From GWE2-42-39 sp942493345 (GTDB taxonomy: Bacteria; Bacteroidota; Bacteroidia; Bacteroidales; Prolixibacteraceae), in NCBI GenBank assembly GCA_942493345.1, contig OW818695.1, forward strand, positions 4,030,001-4,094,000: a stretch of 64,000 nt of DNA, read 5' to 3'. Both the position numbers and the translations under genes were made by a program. The notes beneath the pieces were generated by a model that worked only from the letters and a program-made list of their open reading frames with translations, did no database searches and was not told the DNA's origin. Positions 33,194 to 41,448 of this stretch are shown piece after piece (the first letter of the stretch is position 1; the number at the start of each line of letters is the position of its first letter).

Positions 33194-33529
33194 CTATTCC
33201 CTGTTACGATTTTCCCGGGCAGGGTTGCGGAAATAAATCTGCTCCTGAAGGAATTCTTCGTAGGCAATTAATGTCGGTTTTGGCAAACGCTCGTAGTATT
33301 TTGAAATCTCGATTTGTTCACGATTTTCAAATACTTCTTCCAAATTATCGGTATAAGAAGCAAATTCCTGAAGTTTCTGGTTCAGTTCTTCCTTCATTTC
33401 CGAAGAAATCTGGTTTGACCTTTTAGCCAAAATCATTACACTTTCGTATACATTCCCGGTAGATTTTTCCAGTTCATCCAAATTACGGGGAATCGTTGTT
33501 GTTTCTGCTTTGATCTTTTTGAAATCCAT
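33194..33529 (-). CDS. RNA polymerase omega/Rpb6-like subunit
   Basis: A 111-residue protein. The region LEKSTGNVYESVMILAKRSNQIS matches the omega/Rpb6 helix that clamps the beta-prime C-terminus. It is followed by a Bacteroidota-type tail with YYERLPKPTLIAYEEFLQ. Position between coaBC and bamD is the usual Bacteroidota place. In Proteobacteria omega is also near coaBC-linked genes, so context supports the call. Confidence 0.8.
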   Translation of the reverse strand: MDFKKIKAETTTIPRNLDELEKSTGNVYESVMILAKRSNQISSEMKEELNQKLQEFASYTDNLEEVFENREQIEISKYYERLPKPTLIAYEEFLQEQIYFRNPARENRNRE

Positions 33530-33535
33530 GTATCT

Positions 33536-34345
33536 CTATTTTAATTCTTCTTCGTAATTCAACAATTTAGTAACCGACTTATAATATTTTTCAGCCTCTT
33601 TCATGTTCTTACTTTCCGGATATTCATCCTTAAAAGCGTAATATTCATCAAGCGCCGAATTCAAACGTTCTTCCTGTTTTTCTTCAATACTTTTTATTGC
33701 AAGGAAATATTTTGCTTTTAAAAGCATGAACATCAGTTCTTCGCGATAGCGGGTGTCCGGAAAATCTTTTAGTGAATTGGTCAACGCCACAACGGCTGCC
33801 TTGTAATTGTCAAGGTCGTAATACAATTTCCCGTTTAAATAAGATTTGTAAACCAGCTTGTCACGCAATTCAATAATCAGGCGGTTGGCTTCTTCTACTC
33901 TTTCCGAACGCGGATTCAGGTTAATAAACAATTGAAGTGCATCAATTGCTTTCTGAGTAACCTGTTGATCGAGACGCGGCTTGGGTGAATCGAGATAAAA
34001 ACAGTATCCAACCATGAACTGGGCTTCTTCGGCATATTCACTTTTCGGAAATTCTTCTTTTAAGGTATTGAAATAATGTCCGGCCATCAGGTAATCCTTC
34101 ATTCCGAACTGGCTTTTTGCGTAATAATAATAAACTTTATCGGCTCGGCTGGTTCCGCGATATATACTAACCAATTCCTGCCAAAGCTGCGATGCACGGA
34201 CATATTCCCCGCTCTCGTATAGTTCAACGGCTTTTTTATATTTAAACTCGTAATCGGTACTTTTTAATATCTGGTTAAAGTCACCACAAGAGCTGATAAT
34301 CAACATAAAAAGCAGCCCAAAAACCTGAAATGTTCTAATTTTCAT
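33536..34345 (-). CDS. bamD: Outer-membrane assembly lipoprotein BamD
   Basis: A 269-residue lipoprotein; the start at 34345 gives a clean signal (MKIRTFQVFGLLFMLIISSC, lipobox ISSC). TPR-like helical repeats fill the rest: YKKAVELYESGEYVRASQLW, YYYAKSQFGMKDYLMAGHYF, YAEEAQFMVGYCFY, AIDALQLFINLNPRS, NYKAAVVALTNSLKDFPDTRYREE. It works with BamA, encoded about 10 kb away, in beta-barrel insertion. It is the promoter-proximal gene of the minus-strand group ending in recN. Confidence 0.92.
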   Translation of the reverse strand: MKIRTFQVFGLLFMLIISSCGDFNQILKSTDYEFKYKKAVELYESGEYVRASQLWQELVSIYRGTSRADKVYYYYAKSQFGMKDYLMAGHYFNTLKEEFPKSEYAEEAQFMVGYCFYLDSPKPRLDQQVTQKAIDALQLFINLNPRSERVEEANRLIIELRDKLVYKSYLNGKLYYDLDNYKAAVVALTNSLKDFPDTRYREELMFMLLKAKYFLAIKSIEEKQEERLNSALDEYYAFKDEYPESKNMKEAEKYYKSVTKLLNYEEELK

Positions 34346-34443
34346 AAACATGGCGCAAATATACATTTTTTTAAGGAAAATAAATCTTCGAAAAATAGAA
34401 TGTTTTATTTACAAAACCTCCTGCTTTAGTATTATTTAACAAA

Positions 34444-34474
34444 TTTGCAGACTTCTTAAAAAAAATTACATTTG
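34444..34474 (+). promoter_or_regulatory. Bacteroidota-type promoter of the alpha-oxoamine synthase gene
   Basis: TTTG at 34444-34447, a 19-base spacer, then TACATTTG at 34467-34474. This matches the -33/-7 consensus exactly. The expected transcription start lies about 20 bases before the GTG start codon. Confidence 0.7.
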
Positions 34475-34499
34475 CACAGTTAATTTTAAAACTGATCAA

Positions 34500-35744
34500 G
34501 TGGATATATTTGAAAAACTAAGGACTAATATGGGAAGCCTGGGACAATATATGAAACAGGCACATGGCTATTTTGCATTTCCAAAACTGGAAGGTGAAAT
34601 TGGTACCCGAATGAAATTCCGTGGGAAGGAAGTATTGGTGTGGAGTCTTAACAATTACATTGGCCTGGCAAACCATCCTGAAGTACGAGCGGCCGATGCT
34701 CAAGCTGCCGCTGATTGGGGAATGGCATATCCCATGGGAGCTCGTATGATGTCGGGGCAAACCAACAAACACGAAGAACTGGAAAGAGGATTGGCTGATT
34801 TCGTAAAAAAAGAAGATGCGTTTCTTTTAAACTTCGGTTATCAGGGAATGATTTCAATCATCGACTCTATATGTGGACGTAACGATGTAATTGTTTACGA
34901 TTCAGAAGCACACGCCTGTATTATCGACGGATTACGCCTACACTTGGGGAAACGTTTTGTTTATCCCCACAACAATATTGATAATCTCCGCATTCAACTT
35001 GGCAGGGCTACCAAACTAGCTGAAAAACAAGGTGGGGGTATATTGGTTGTCACTGAAGGTGTATTTGGTATGTCGGGAGATCTTGGTAAATTGGATGAAA
35101 TCTGTGCTCTAAAGAAAGAATTCAATTTTCGCCTGCTGGTTGACGATGCTCATGGCTTTGGAACCATGGGAGCAACAGGTGCCGGTACTGCTGAACATTT
35201 TGGCGTTCAGGACGGTGTAGATCTATTGTTCGGAACTTTTGCCAAATCAATGGCCGGAATCGGAGCTTTTATTGCCTGCGATGAAGATATTTGTAACTAT
35301 TTGCGTTACAACATGCGTTCGCAAACCTTTGCTAAATCGTTACCGATGCCAATGGTTATTGGTGCATTGAAACGTCTTGAACTGTTGCGCACGAAGCCAG
35401 AATTGCGCGCAAACCTTTGGAATATCGTCGATGCTCTTCAGTCGGGTTTAAAAGCACAGGGATTTGACCTTGGGGCAACCAACTCGCCTGTAACCCCGGT
35501 ATATTTTGCCGGTGGTGTGACTGAAGCGACCAACGTGGTAATGGACTTGCGCGAAAATTTCAATGTTTTCTGTTCTGTGGTTACTTATCCGGTCATCCCG
35601 AAAGGCCTGATCATGTTGCGTTTGATCCCGACAGCACTACATACATTGGAAGATGTAAAATATACAATCGAAGCATTTACTCAGATTAAAATGAAACTGG
35701 AACAAGGAAAATACAACCTGAGCCAGATTCCGGATATTTCATAA
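34500..35744 (+). CDS. Alpha-oxoamine synthase (serine palmitoyltransferase-like)
   Basis: A 414-residue PLP enzyme starting with GTG. VWSLNNYIGLANHPEV, GARMMSGQT, DSEAHACIIDGLRL, LVVTEGVFGMSGDLGKLDEI, LLVDDAHGFGTMG and FGTFAKSMAGIGAF with the Schiff-base Lys249 define the family (KBL, BioF, HemA, SPT). In Bacteroidota such stand-alone genes often encode serine palmitoyltransferase, the first step of sphingolipid synthesis. A related cysteate acyl-ACP transferase for sulfonolipids has the same fold. No adjacent ketosphinganine reductase or acyl carrier protein is seen to decide between them. Confidence 0.8.
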   Translation: MDIFEKLRTNMGSLGQYMKQAHGYFAFPKLEGEIGTRMKFRGKEVLVWSLNNYIGLANHPEVRAADAQAAADWGMAYPMGARMMSGQTNKHEELERGLADFVKKEDAFLLNFGYQGMISIIDSICGRNDVIVYDSEAHACIIDGLRLHLGKRFVYPHNNIDNLRIQLGRATKLAEKQGGGILVVTEGVFGMSGDLGKLDEICALKKEFNFRLLVDDAHGFGTMGATGAGTAEHFGVQDGVDLLFGTFAKSMAGIGAFIACDEDICNYLRYNMRSQTFAKSLPMPMVIGALKRLELLRTKPELRANLWNIVDALQSGLKAQGFDLGATNSPVTPVYFAGGVTEATNVVMDLRENFNVFCSVVTYPVIPKGLIMLRLIPTALHTLEDVKYTIEAFTQIKMKLEQGKYNLSQIPDIS

Positions 35745-35764
35745 CTAATCAAATATCACATATA

Positions 35765-35800
35765 AGAAAGCCCTCTTGTTTTTAAACTTGAGGGCTTTCT
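35765..35800. terminator. Terminator shared by the alpha-oxoamine synthase and trxB genes
   Basis: AGAAAGCCCTC (35765-35775) pairs with GAGGGCTTTCT (35790-35800) around a 14-base loop. CTTTTATAAA follows on the plus strand. The genes on both sides converge on it. Confidence 0.75.
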
Positions 35801-35819
35801 CTTTTATAAAATTTATGTT

Positions 35820-36818
35820 TTAATTCTTTTCTGAAAGATAACGTTCGGCATCAATAGCCGCCATACAACCCGATCCGGCAGCAGTTACAGCCTGTCGATA
35901 AATTGAATCCTGAACATCACCACAAGCAAATACGCCGGGCACGTTGGTTTTCGAAGTTCCGGGAACCGTTTTAATATAACCTACTTCATCTGTAGTAATG
36001 AAGTCTTTCACAAAATCAGAGTTCGGCTTGTGACCGATGGCAAGAAAAAACCCATCAATTTTAATATGAATTTCTTCTTCATTCGCTTCCCCTTTGTTTT
36101 TCCACAGTACAGCTCCTTCAACCACTCCGTCGCCTACCAATCCTTTCGTCTGGTGTTTCCATAGAACTTCAATATTGGGAGTTCGGGCAACCCGTTCGGC
36201 CATCACTTTTGAAGCGCGAAGCTCATCGCGACGAACAATCAGGTAAACTTTTTTTACAAGTCCTGCAAGATAGATGGCTTCTTCAGCCGCCGTGTCGCCA
36301 CCGCCCACTACAGCAACATCTTTTCCACGATAGAAAAAACCGTCGCAGGTTGCGCAAGCCGAAACCCCCCCTCCAGCATATTTTTTCTCATCTTCTATTC
36401 CCAGGTATTTGGCCGTAGCGCCAGTTGCAATAATTATGGCTTCAGCTTCAATCAATTTATTGTCATCAATCCACACCTTGTGAACAGGACCCGAAAAATC
36501 AACTTTTGTCGCAATACCCCAACGGATATCGGTACCGAAACGTTCTGCCTGTTTTTTCAGGTCTTCCATCATTACCGGCCCGGTAACTCCTTCCGGATAG
36601 CCTGGAAAATTTTCAACTTCCGTTGTAGTTGTCAACTGACCTCCAGGCTGTAGTCCTTCGTACATAACCGGATTCAAATTAGCGCGGGCGGCATAAATAG
36701 CCGCAGTATACCCGGCAGGACCTGATCCAATGATCAGGCAACGTACTTTTTCAATATCAGGATTTGTATGCTGATTATTATTGCTTTCGTTCAGATTTAA
36801 TGATTTAAACATGGTCAT
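35820..36818 (-). CDS. trxB: Thioredoxin-disulfide reductase
   Basis: A 332-residue NADPH-dependent FAD enzyme. FAD Rossmann motif GSGPAGYTA is at 31-39, active-site CATC at 155-158 within the NADPH domain, the NADPH glycine motif VVGGGDTAAEEA, and GVFACGDV near the C-terminus. It regenerates reduced thioredoxin. The start may be Met1 (36818) or Met3 (36812). A Ser/Asn-rich N-terminal extension of about 20 residues is slightly longer than usual. Upstream is a good promoter-like sequence. Confidence 0.95.
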   Translation of the reverse strand: MTMFKSLNLNESNNNQHTNPDIEKVRCLIIGSGPAGYTAAIYAARANLNPVMYEGLQPGGQLTTTTEVENFPGYPEGVTGPVMMEDLKKQAERFGTDIRWGIATKVDFSGPVHKVWIDDNKLIEAEAIIIATGATAKYLGIEDEKKYAGGGVSACATCDGFFYRGKDVAVVGGGDTAAEEAIYLAGLVKKVYLIVRRDELRASKVMAERVARTPNIEVLWKHQTKGLVGDGVVEGAVLWKNKGEANEEEIHIKIDGFFLAIGHKPNSDFVKDFITTDEVGYIKTVPGTSKTNVPGVFACGDVQDSIYRQAVTAAGSGCMAAIDAERYLSEKN

Positions 36819-36842
36819 TTAATTTTTATGTTTTTCGTCGCT

Positions 36843-36873
36843 CAAAAATACAAAACATGGGAATACTTACAAC
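36843..36873 (-). promoter_or_regulatory. Promoter of trxB
   Basis: On the minus strand GTTG (36873-36870), a 19-base spacer and TATTTTTG (36850-36843), which matches TAnnTTTG. It stands 25 to 31 bases upstream of the two possible trxB starts. Confidence 0.6.
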
Positions 36874-37070
36874 ATTCGGATTATCAATAAAATTATACAG
36901 AGATAGACAAAACTGAACAAACAAATGTGATACTTTTTTGTTCCTATATATCATTCTTAGAAATAAGAACATCAAGAAATAAAGTGCTGAAGAATACAAA
37001 AATAGATATTAGAATGAAGAAACATTTTCGAATTATTCCAGTATAAAAAATTGAAATAATATTCTCATGA

Positions 37071-37123
37071 AATAGCCATTAGAGCTAAAGCTCAAACCAA
37101 CAGAAAATGAATAAATGGCTATT
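37071..37123. repeat. Cloverleaf-like intergenic repeat
   Basis: Outer arms AATAGCCATT (37071-37080) and AATGGCTATT (37114-37123) are perfectly complementary. Inside is a hairpin GAGCT-AA-AGCTC (37082-37093) and an unpaired AT-rich part. TATACGTTGAAAATT directly after it recurs with one change at 37931-37945. Similar outer-stem plus inner-hairpin repeats are common in Bacteroidota. Confidence 0.7.
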
Positions 37124-37201
37124 CTATACGTTGAAAATTTAGTTTGAAAAGTAAAAGGCAAATACGAGAATTTTCCGAATCAAGTTTGAAAATTTATATA
37201 G

Positions 37202-37378
37202 ATGAAAACAGAAAAGCATATTATCCGAAAAAGACCCCATACCACACTGCGGCTTCCCAAAGGGAAATTGGGGGTTTTTAATGAAAATAAAGAAATGTAC
37301 CTACCGATAATGCCAGAAAGAGAACAGAACAAAAAGGAAATTCCATTTGTGGTCGACTGGCAAATGACAGACAAGTAA
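37202..37378 (+). CDS. Small hypothetical protein (58 residues)
   Basis: An ATG-started frame of 58 codons, MKTEKHIIRKRPHTTLRLPK..VVDWQMTDK in outline. It is basic with a Pro-rich middle. It has higher GC and more protein-like composition than the flanking DNA, but there is no clear ribosome binding site and no recognised domain. It could be real, or it could be a remnant. Confidence 0.3.
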   Translation: MKTEKHIIRKRPHTTLRLPKGKLGVFNENKEMYLPIMPEREQNKKEIPFVVDWQMTDK

Positions 37379-37407
37379 TCTGAGCCGTAAAAAAAATCTA
37401 TTAAACT

Positions 37408-37438
37408 GTTGCATAAGTGCAGAAGATATATACTTTTG
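37408..37438 (+). promoter_or_regulatory. Promoter of tRNA-Pro
   Basis: GTTG (37408-37411), a 19-base spacer and TACTTTTG (37431-37438). It stands 14 bases upstream of the mature tRNA end, as usual for Bacteroidota tRNA genes. Confidence 0.65.
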
Positions 37439-37452
37439 CATCCACAAAAGTT

Positions 37453-37526
37453 CGGGGTGTAGCGCAGCCTGGTAGCGTATCCGTCTGGGGGGCGGGGGGT
37501 CGCAAGTTCAAATCTTGTCACCCCGA
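37453..37526 (+). tRNA. tRNA-Pro (GGG)
   Basis: A cloverleaf of 74 bases. Acceptor arm CGGGGTG pairs with CACCCCG, discriminator A. The D arm carries GCGCAGCCTGGTAGCGT, typical of tRNA-Pro. The anticodon stem TCCGT/GCGGG (with two G-U pairs) encloses CTGGGGG, with anticodon GGG. T arm GCAAG-TTCAAAT-CTTGT. The CCA end is not encoded. Confidence 0.93.
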
Positions 37527-37943
37527 CTTTAAAAGGTAATTTTCAGAATAGAAAGTTGCCTTTTTCGTTTTTACCTGTTTTAAAACTGTCATTAATTTAC
37601 TAAAACCGACAGATACAGTTCCATCTGGACAATGACATTTCATTCCGAAAAGATTTTAAACCATCATTAAATTTCGTTAAAAACGATTGAATTTCAGGCT
37701 TTCAAATTTATATACCAATGATCACCAAAACGATACGCCTGTATTTTGGTTTTTTTTGAGAGAAAAAAAGGTTAAGAAAACAAATGGCAAGACTAAAGCA
37801 ATATTCCGATACGATATATATTCTCTTTTAGTCCGTTCATAATTTTCAGACCTGCCTCTGTTTATACGTGTCGCAAATGCAGCTATTTCATCGAAATAAA
37901 AAGAAAAAAGTAGGAGATAAAAATTGACTTTATACGTTGAAGA
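37527..37943. other. AT-rich region between tRNA-Pro and the WecA-like gene
   Basis: About 420 bases without a gene that I can support. The near-copy of TATACGTTGAARATT at 37931-37945, matching 37125-37139 on the other side of the tRNA, is the only repeat seen. No integrase or insertion-sequence end is visible. Confidence 0.5.
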
Positions 37944-39161
37944 TTAAACGGTTAATTTTTCTGCTTTTTTTGAATGAGAATTTCTGTTTTTGGAAAGCGG
38001 AATTGTACCCGGGTCTTTTTTTGTTGTATAGAAACTAGGAAGAAATTTAAGTTTTCTGTTCTCTAACTGGTTTTTCTGAAGATTAGACGCAGCTAATGAA
38101 GTTAATTCGTCTCGCTTATATCTCAACAGGTAGGAAGGTAAATACCCGATAGCCAGTCCCAACGTGAACAGAATAGAAAAAAGACTGTTTATTTCGACCA
38201 AAGAACTAAGTCCTAAAGATAATAGAATGAAAGCCACATTGACGCTTGTGATGATAATTGTAGATTGCAAATGGTTGTTCCCTAATTTTAAAAGACGGTG
38301 ATGAATATGGTTCATGTCGGGAGAAAAAGGTGATCTTCCTTCTGATAAACGAATGAAAAACACTCTTAATGTATCAATTACCGGAACAATTAATATTCCT
38401 ATAGATACAGCAGGTGCCGATAAAATTGCATGTGGAACATTTGTATTGATATTAAATTCGTTAAATTTTATAACAATCACAGACATAGTTATTCCCAAAA
38501 TTAACGAACCGGTATCGCCCATGAAAATTTTATTAGTATTTCCAAAAACATTATACAGGGAAAATGCAGCCAAGCTACCAACCAATCCAAAGCACATAAT
38601 TCCGTATTCGGAGTGTCCAGTCAAAAGAAAACAACATCCAAAAGTAGAGGCAGTTACCATGGATACGCCAGAAGCCAAACCATCAATACCATCAATCAAA
38701 TTAAATGCGTTTATTATTACGATAATTGTAAAACATGAAATCAGAAAGCTTGTCACATAGCTAATTTCCTGTATTCCAAGCAATCCGTGAAAACTAGTAA
38801 AGCGAAAATTACCCAGAGTCACCAGAAGAACCGCAGTCAGAATCTGAACATATAACTTTTTCCGGGCCGAAATGGTCTGAATATCATCTTTTAATCCCAC
38901 AAAGAACATTATTATTATTGCAGCAATAAGGTACTTCAGCTCATTAAAAGCAAAGCCATTGGTTCCAATTATTGTACTTATAGTCAAACCTATAAAAATT
39001 GCAACCCCACCCAATGTTGGAACTATCTTTTTTGAGGCGGTACGTTCATTGGGTTCATCATAGAGGTGTTTCGCCCTTGCAACATTAATAATTGTTGGGA
39101 CACTATAAAAAACAAGGATGAACCCAACAGTAAATGCAAGAATTGAATACAGTACATTCAT
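37944..39161 (-). CDS. WecA/MraY-family undecaprenyl-phosphate sugar-1-phosphate transferase
   Basis: A 405-residue polytopic membrane enzyme with about ten or eleven spans. Motifs FVGLKDD (about residue 90), INAFNLIDGIDGLASG (about 150-165), FMGDTGSLILG (about 215) and DMNHIHHRLL (about 285) are those of the WecA branch, which transfers GlcNAc-1-phosphate or a related sugar to undecaprenyl phosphate at the start of O-antigen or capsule synthesis. The C-terminal 60 residues are charged and extra. The gene is more AT-rich than most of the window and follows a tRNA, so lateral origin is possible. No glycosyltransferase genes are adjacent. Confidence 0.88.
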   Translation of the reverse strand: MNVLYSILAFTVGFILVFYSVPTIINVARAKHLYDEPNERTASKKIVPTLGGVAIFIGLTISTIIGTNGFAFNELKYLIAAIIIMFFVGLKDDIQTISARKKLYVQILTAVLLVTLGNFRFTSFHGLLGIQEISYVTSFLISCFTIIVIINAFNLIDGIDGLASGVSMVTASTFGCCFLLTGHSEYGIMCFGLVGSLAAFSLYNVFGNTNKIFMGDTGSLILGITMSVIVIKFNEFNINTNVPHAILSAPAVSIGILIVPVIDTLRVFFIRLSEGRSPFSPDMNHIHHRLLKLGNNHLQSTIIITSVNVAFILLSLGLSSLVEINSLFSILFTLGLAIGYLPSYLLRYKRDELTSLAASNLQKNQLENRKLKFLPSFYTTKKDPGTIPLSKNRNSHSKKAEKLTV

Positions 39162-39539
39162 AAAAAAGGGCGTTAGGTTTGGATATTAAAATATAACAAC
39201 AACAAAATTAATATATCTTTTAAAAAAACTGTTACTTACTCTATCTATAATATGTCAGTTATAAAATAGAAAATCAGAAAACACAAGTAAAATTTCGAAA
39301 AAAAGTTATGCCTTTTTTCAATAAAAAACAAGTTTTTTGATTCATTTCAGGATATGTAATAGTAAAAAATATTCATTCTATAGTTTTTCAACTTCCTAAG
39401 TATCCCATTTTCTGATCTTTTCATGAATAATAAAAGGATCATCTGCAACACGTATAAAACGGGCATAATGGTTTTGGGCAAGTTATATCCTTCCCTAAAA
39501 TAATTAAATCAGTGAAGTGCGGATGAAATCTACTCCACC
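39162..39539. other. AT-rich intergenic stretch with a possible gene remnant
   Basis: About 380 bases. On the minus strand an open stretch of 28 codons at 39398-39484 without a start codon would read LAQNHYARFIRVADDPF..IRKWDT and then stop. It looks protein-like but is too short to assign, and could be a decayed gene end or chance. Nothing else is seen. Confidence 0.35.
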
Positions 39540-41387
39540 CTATTTATGTTTGCTACTTCCCTCGTTGTATTTTTGAATATTCTCCAGCCCGGGATTTCCA
39601 GTCCCTTTTTTCATCAGTTCAATAAGTTTGTTCAGATGGTTTTGATACAATCCACGTGGATTCGTATTCTCGCTTTTACAAATAGAGGCGGCCATACCAA
39701 TTACTTCTCCCATCATGCCGGTAGTGCGCATTACCCGTACAGTTCCCAAAGCCACATGTGTTACACTTATATTGCGCCCGGCCATCATCAGGTTGTTCAC
39801 ATTTTTCGAGTACAGACAACGAAACGGTATTGGGTACGGATAAATCGGGATATGTTTGGCAATTGATTTAAATTCTCTATCGGGAAACAGCTCACTGTTT
39901 CTCGGATCGGGGTAATGCAAATCGATGGTCCAACTGGTGAGTGCAGTCCCGTCGGGATAAATATTATGCGCGGTCAAATCCTGTTCTTTCAGTATGTAAT
40001 CACCAATTAGACGGCGCGATTCGCGTTTCCCTGACACATATGCAATCCATTTCATCTGACTGTTGCTGAATTCTGCTTTTTTGCTGCTATGATTTTTTAA
40101 ATATGACCAATTCGAGAACACCACCATCAAACCGTAATCCCGAATCCTCTCAAAATCATTAATTTGATCCAGACTCATGCCTGTTTCCCAGTTCCAGTCG
40201 CCTCGTTTGATGGCTTCGGCACGCCGTTCGTCCCAGCGAAGCCCCCAATCGATATCAGGAAAAGCTACCGGTTCCTCTTTTTCTTCGGCAAACCATTGAA
40301 CCGAGGAACCCATCGTCATATCATCTTCCTCTTCCGGAGCCGTTGATTCACCATACATTTCGAGACTTTCGCGTCCCATCATATATTCTGCATCAGCAAA
40401 AAAACCAATGGTTCCATCGCCGGTACAATCGGCAAACAATGGTACGGTAAAAACAAGTTCATGCCCGGTTTCAATATTTACAGCGACGACTTCTTTTATA
40501 TTGCCGGCTTCTGTAATAACCCGATTTGCCCGATAATTCAGAAAAAGTGAAATATTTTTCTCTGCTTTCACAAAAGATATTTTTTTATCATCCTCATAAT
40601 AATCGTATGGTTGGGCATTTCCTCCCCGTTGGGGGCCAATTTCATTAACCAGATTTCCCAGATTTGGATATGGCTCCAGCTTGATGCGGCCTCCCAAATG
40701 CACACGTACTTCGGAACTATTGTTGCCGCCCAATACCGGGCGATCTTGTATGAGCGCTACTTTTACGCCTAAACGGGCTGCCGAGATTGCCGCACAGATA
40801 CCGGCCATTCCCCCACCAACAACCACAAAATCGAATATCCCTGCCGATTCGGGCTGATTGGGTAATCCTAGTACCCGTCTACGCCAAGCAGCCATTTCTG
40901 TTTTTCCTGAAGGAGGGGTAACCGTTGAGTCTTTAGTAAAAAATAAAGCATCGCAACGACCATTAAAACCGGTAAGATCGTGTAAACTCAACCTACATTC
41001 TTTATTGTTGATTTCGGCTGTTCCTCCATCAATCCATCCCCATTCTGCAGGATATAAACCAAAAGTTTCGCCTGCTGGCTGACCATCAATTAAAATCTGA
41101 AACTGGCCGGGAGCTTTATTTGTCCACAACGAAGCCCAGTTGCGGGTGCGTACCCACATATAATATGTCCCTTTCTTCGGAAAGATCACATCAGTAGTTG
41201 CATCTTCAACCGGAATACCCAATCCGTGCGCCAATAAATATGGAGACCCCATTTGATCCATAAATTGCTGATCGATGACCCAGCCTCCTTTATTTGCAAA
41301 ACTTTCAGCTTCAACCAGAACAGATTGAGCATGTATATTTAATACAACGGTACAAATTAGAAATGATATAAAAAAAAGACTCTTCAT
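39540..41387 (-). CDS. Secreted FAD-dependent oxidoreductase with N-terminal carbohydrate-binding-like domain
   Basis: A 615-residue protein with a signal peptide (ending LNIHAQ near 21). Residues 23-160 form a beta-sandwich-like module (VLVEAESFANKGGWV, TYYMWVRTRNW, RCDALFFTKD) as found in carbohydrate-linked proteins. The rest is an FAD-dependent oxidoreductase of the PF12831 type: FDFVVVGGGMAGICAAISAARLG, LIQDRPVLGGNNSSEVRVHLGG, FADCTGDGTIGFFADAEYMMGRE, and near the end FRCLYSKNVNNLMMAGRNISVTHVALGTVRVMRTTGMMGEVIGMAA. Such proteins are common in glycan-use regions of Bacteroidota, but the substrate is unknown. Confidence 0.87.
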   Translation of the reverse strand: MKSLFFISFLICTVVLNIHAQSVLVEAESFANKGGWVIDQQFMDQMGSPYLLAHGLGIPVEDATTDVIFPKKGTYYMWVRTRNWASLWTNKAPGQFQILIDGQPAGETFGLYPAEWGWIDGGTAEINNKECRLSLHDLTGFNGRCDALFFTKDSTVTPPSGKTEMAAWRRRVLGLPNQPESAGIFDFVVVGGGMAGICAAISAARLGVKVALIQDRPVLGGNNSSEVRVHLGGRIKLEPYPNLGNLVNEIGPQRGGNAQPYDYYEDDKKISFVKAEKNISLFLNYRANRVITEAGNIKEVVAVNIETGHELVFTVPLFADCTGDGTIGFFADAEYMMGRESLEMYGESTAPEEEDDMTMGSSVQWFAEEKEEPVAFPDIDWGLRWDERRAEAIKRGDWNWETGMSLDQINDFERIRDYGLMVVFSNWSYLKNHSSKKAEFSNSQMKWIAYVSGKRESRRLIGDYILKEQDLTAHNIYPDGTALTSWTIDLHYPDPRNSELFPDREFKSIAKHIPIYPYPIPFRCLYSKNVNNLMMAGRNISVTHVALGTVRVMRTTGMMGEVIGMAASICKSENTNPRGLYQNHLNKLIELMKKGTGNPGLENIQKYNEGSSKHK

Positions 41388-41448
41388 AATTTCACTATAA
41401 TTCCGTTCTCCGGCTTAAAATATTGAACTCTGTTTTCAGATGTGTAGT

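Larger units (their letters stand above)
36874..37407. other. AT-rich gene-poor stretch before the tRNA
   Basis: About 530 bases. It holds a cloverleaf-like repeat (37071-37123), a possible 58-codon reading frame (37202-37378) and no other coding signal that I can support. Confidence 0.6.

Noticed and set aside
37125..37945. Attachment sites of an integrated element next to tRNA-Pro
   Set aside because: The repeated 15-mer is not part of the tRNA, there is no integrase, and one copy is adjacent to a REP-like repeat.
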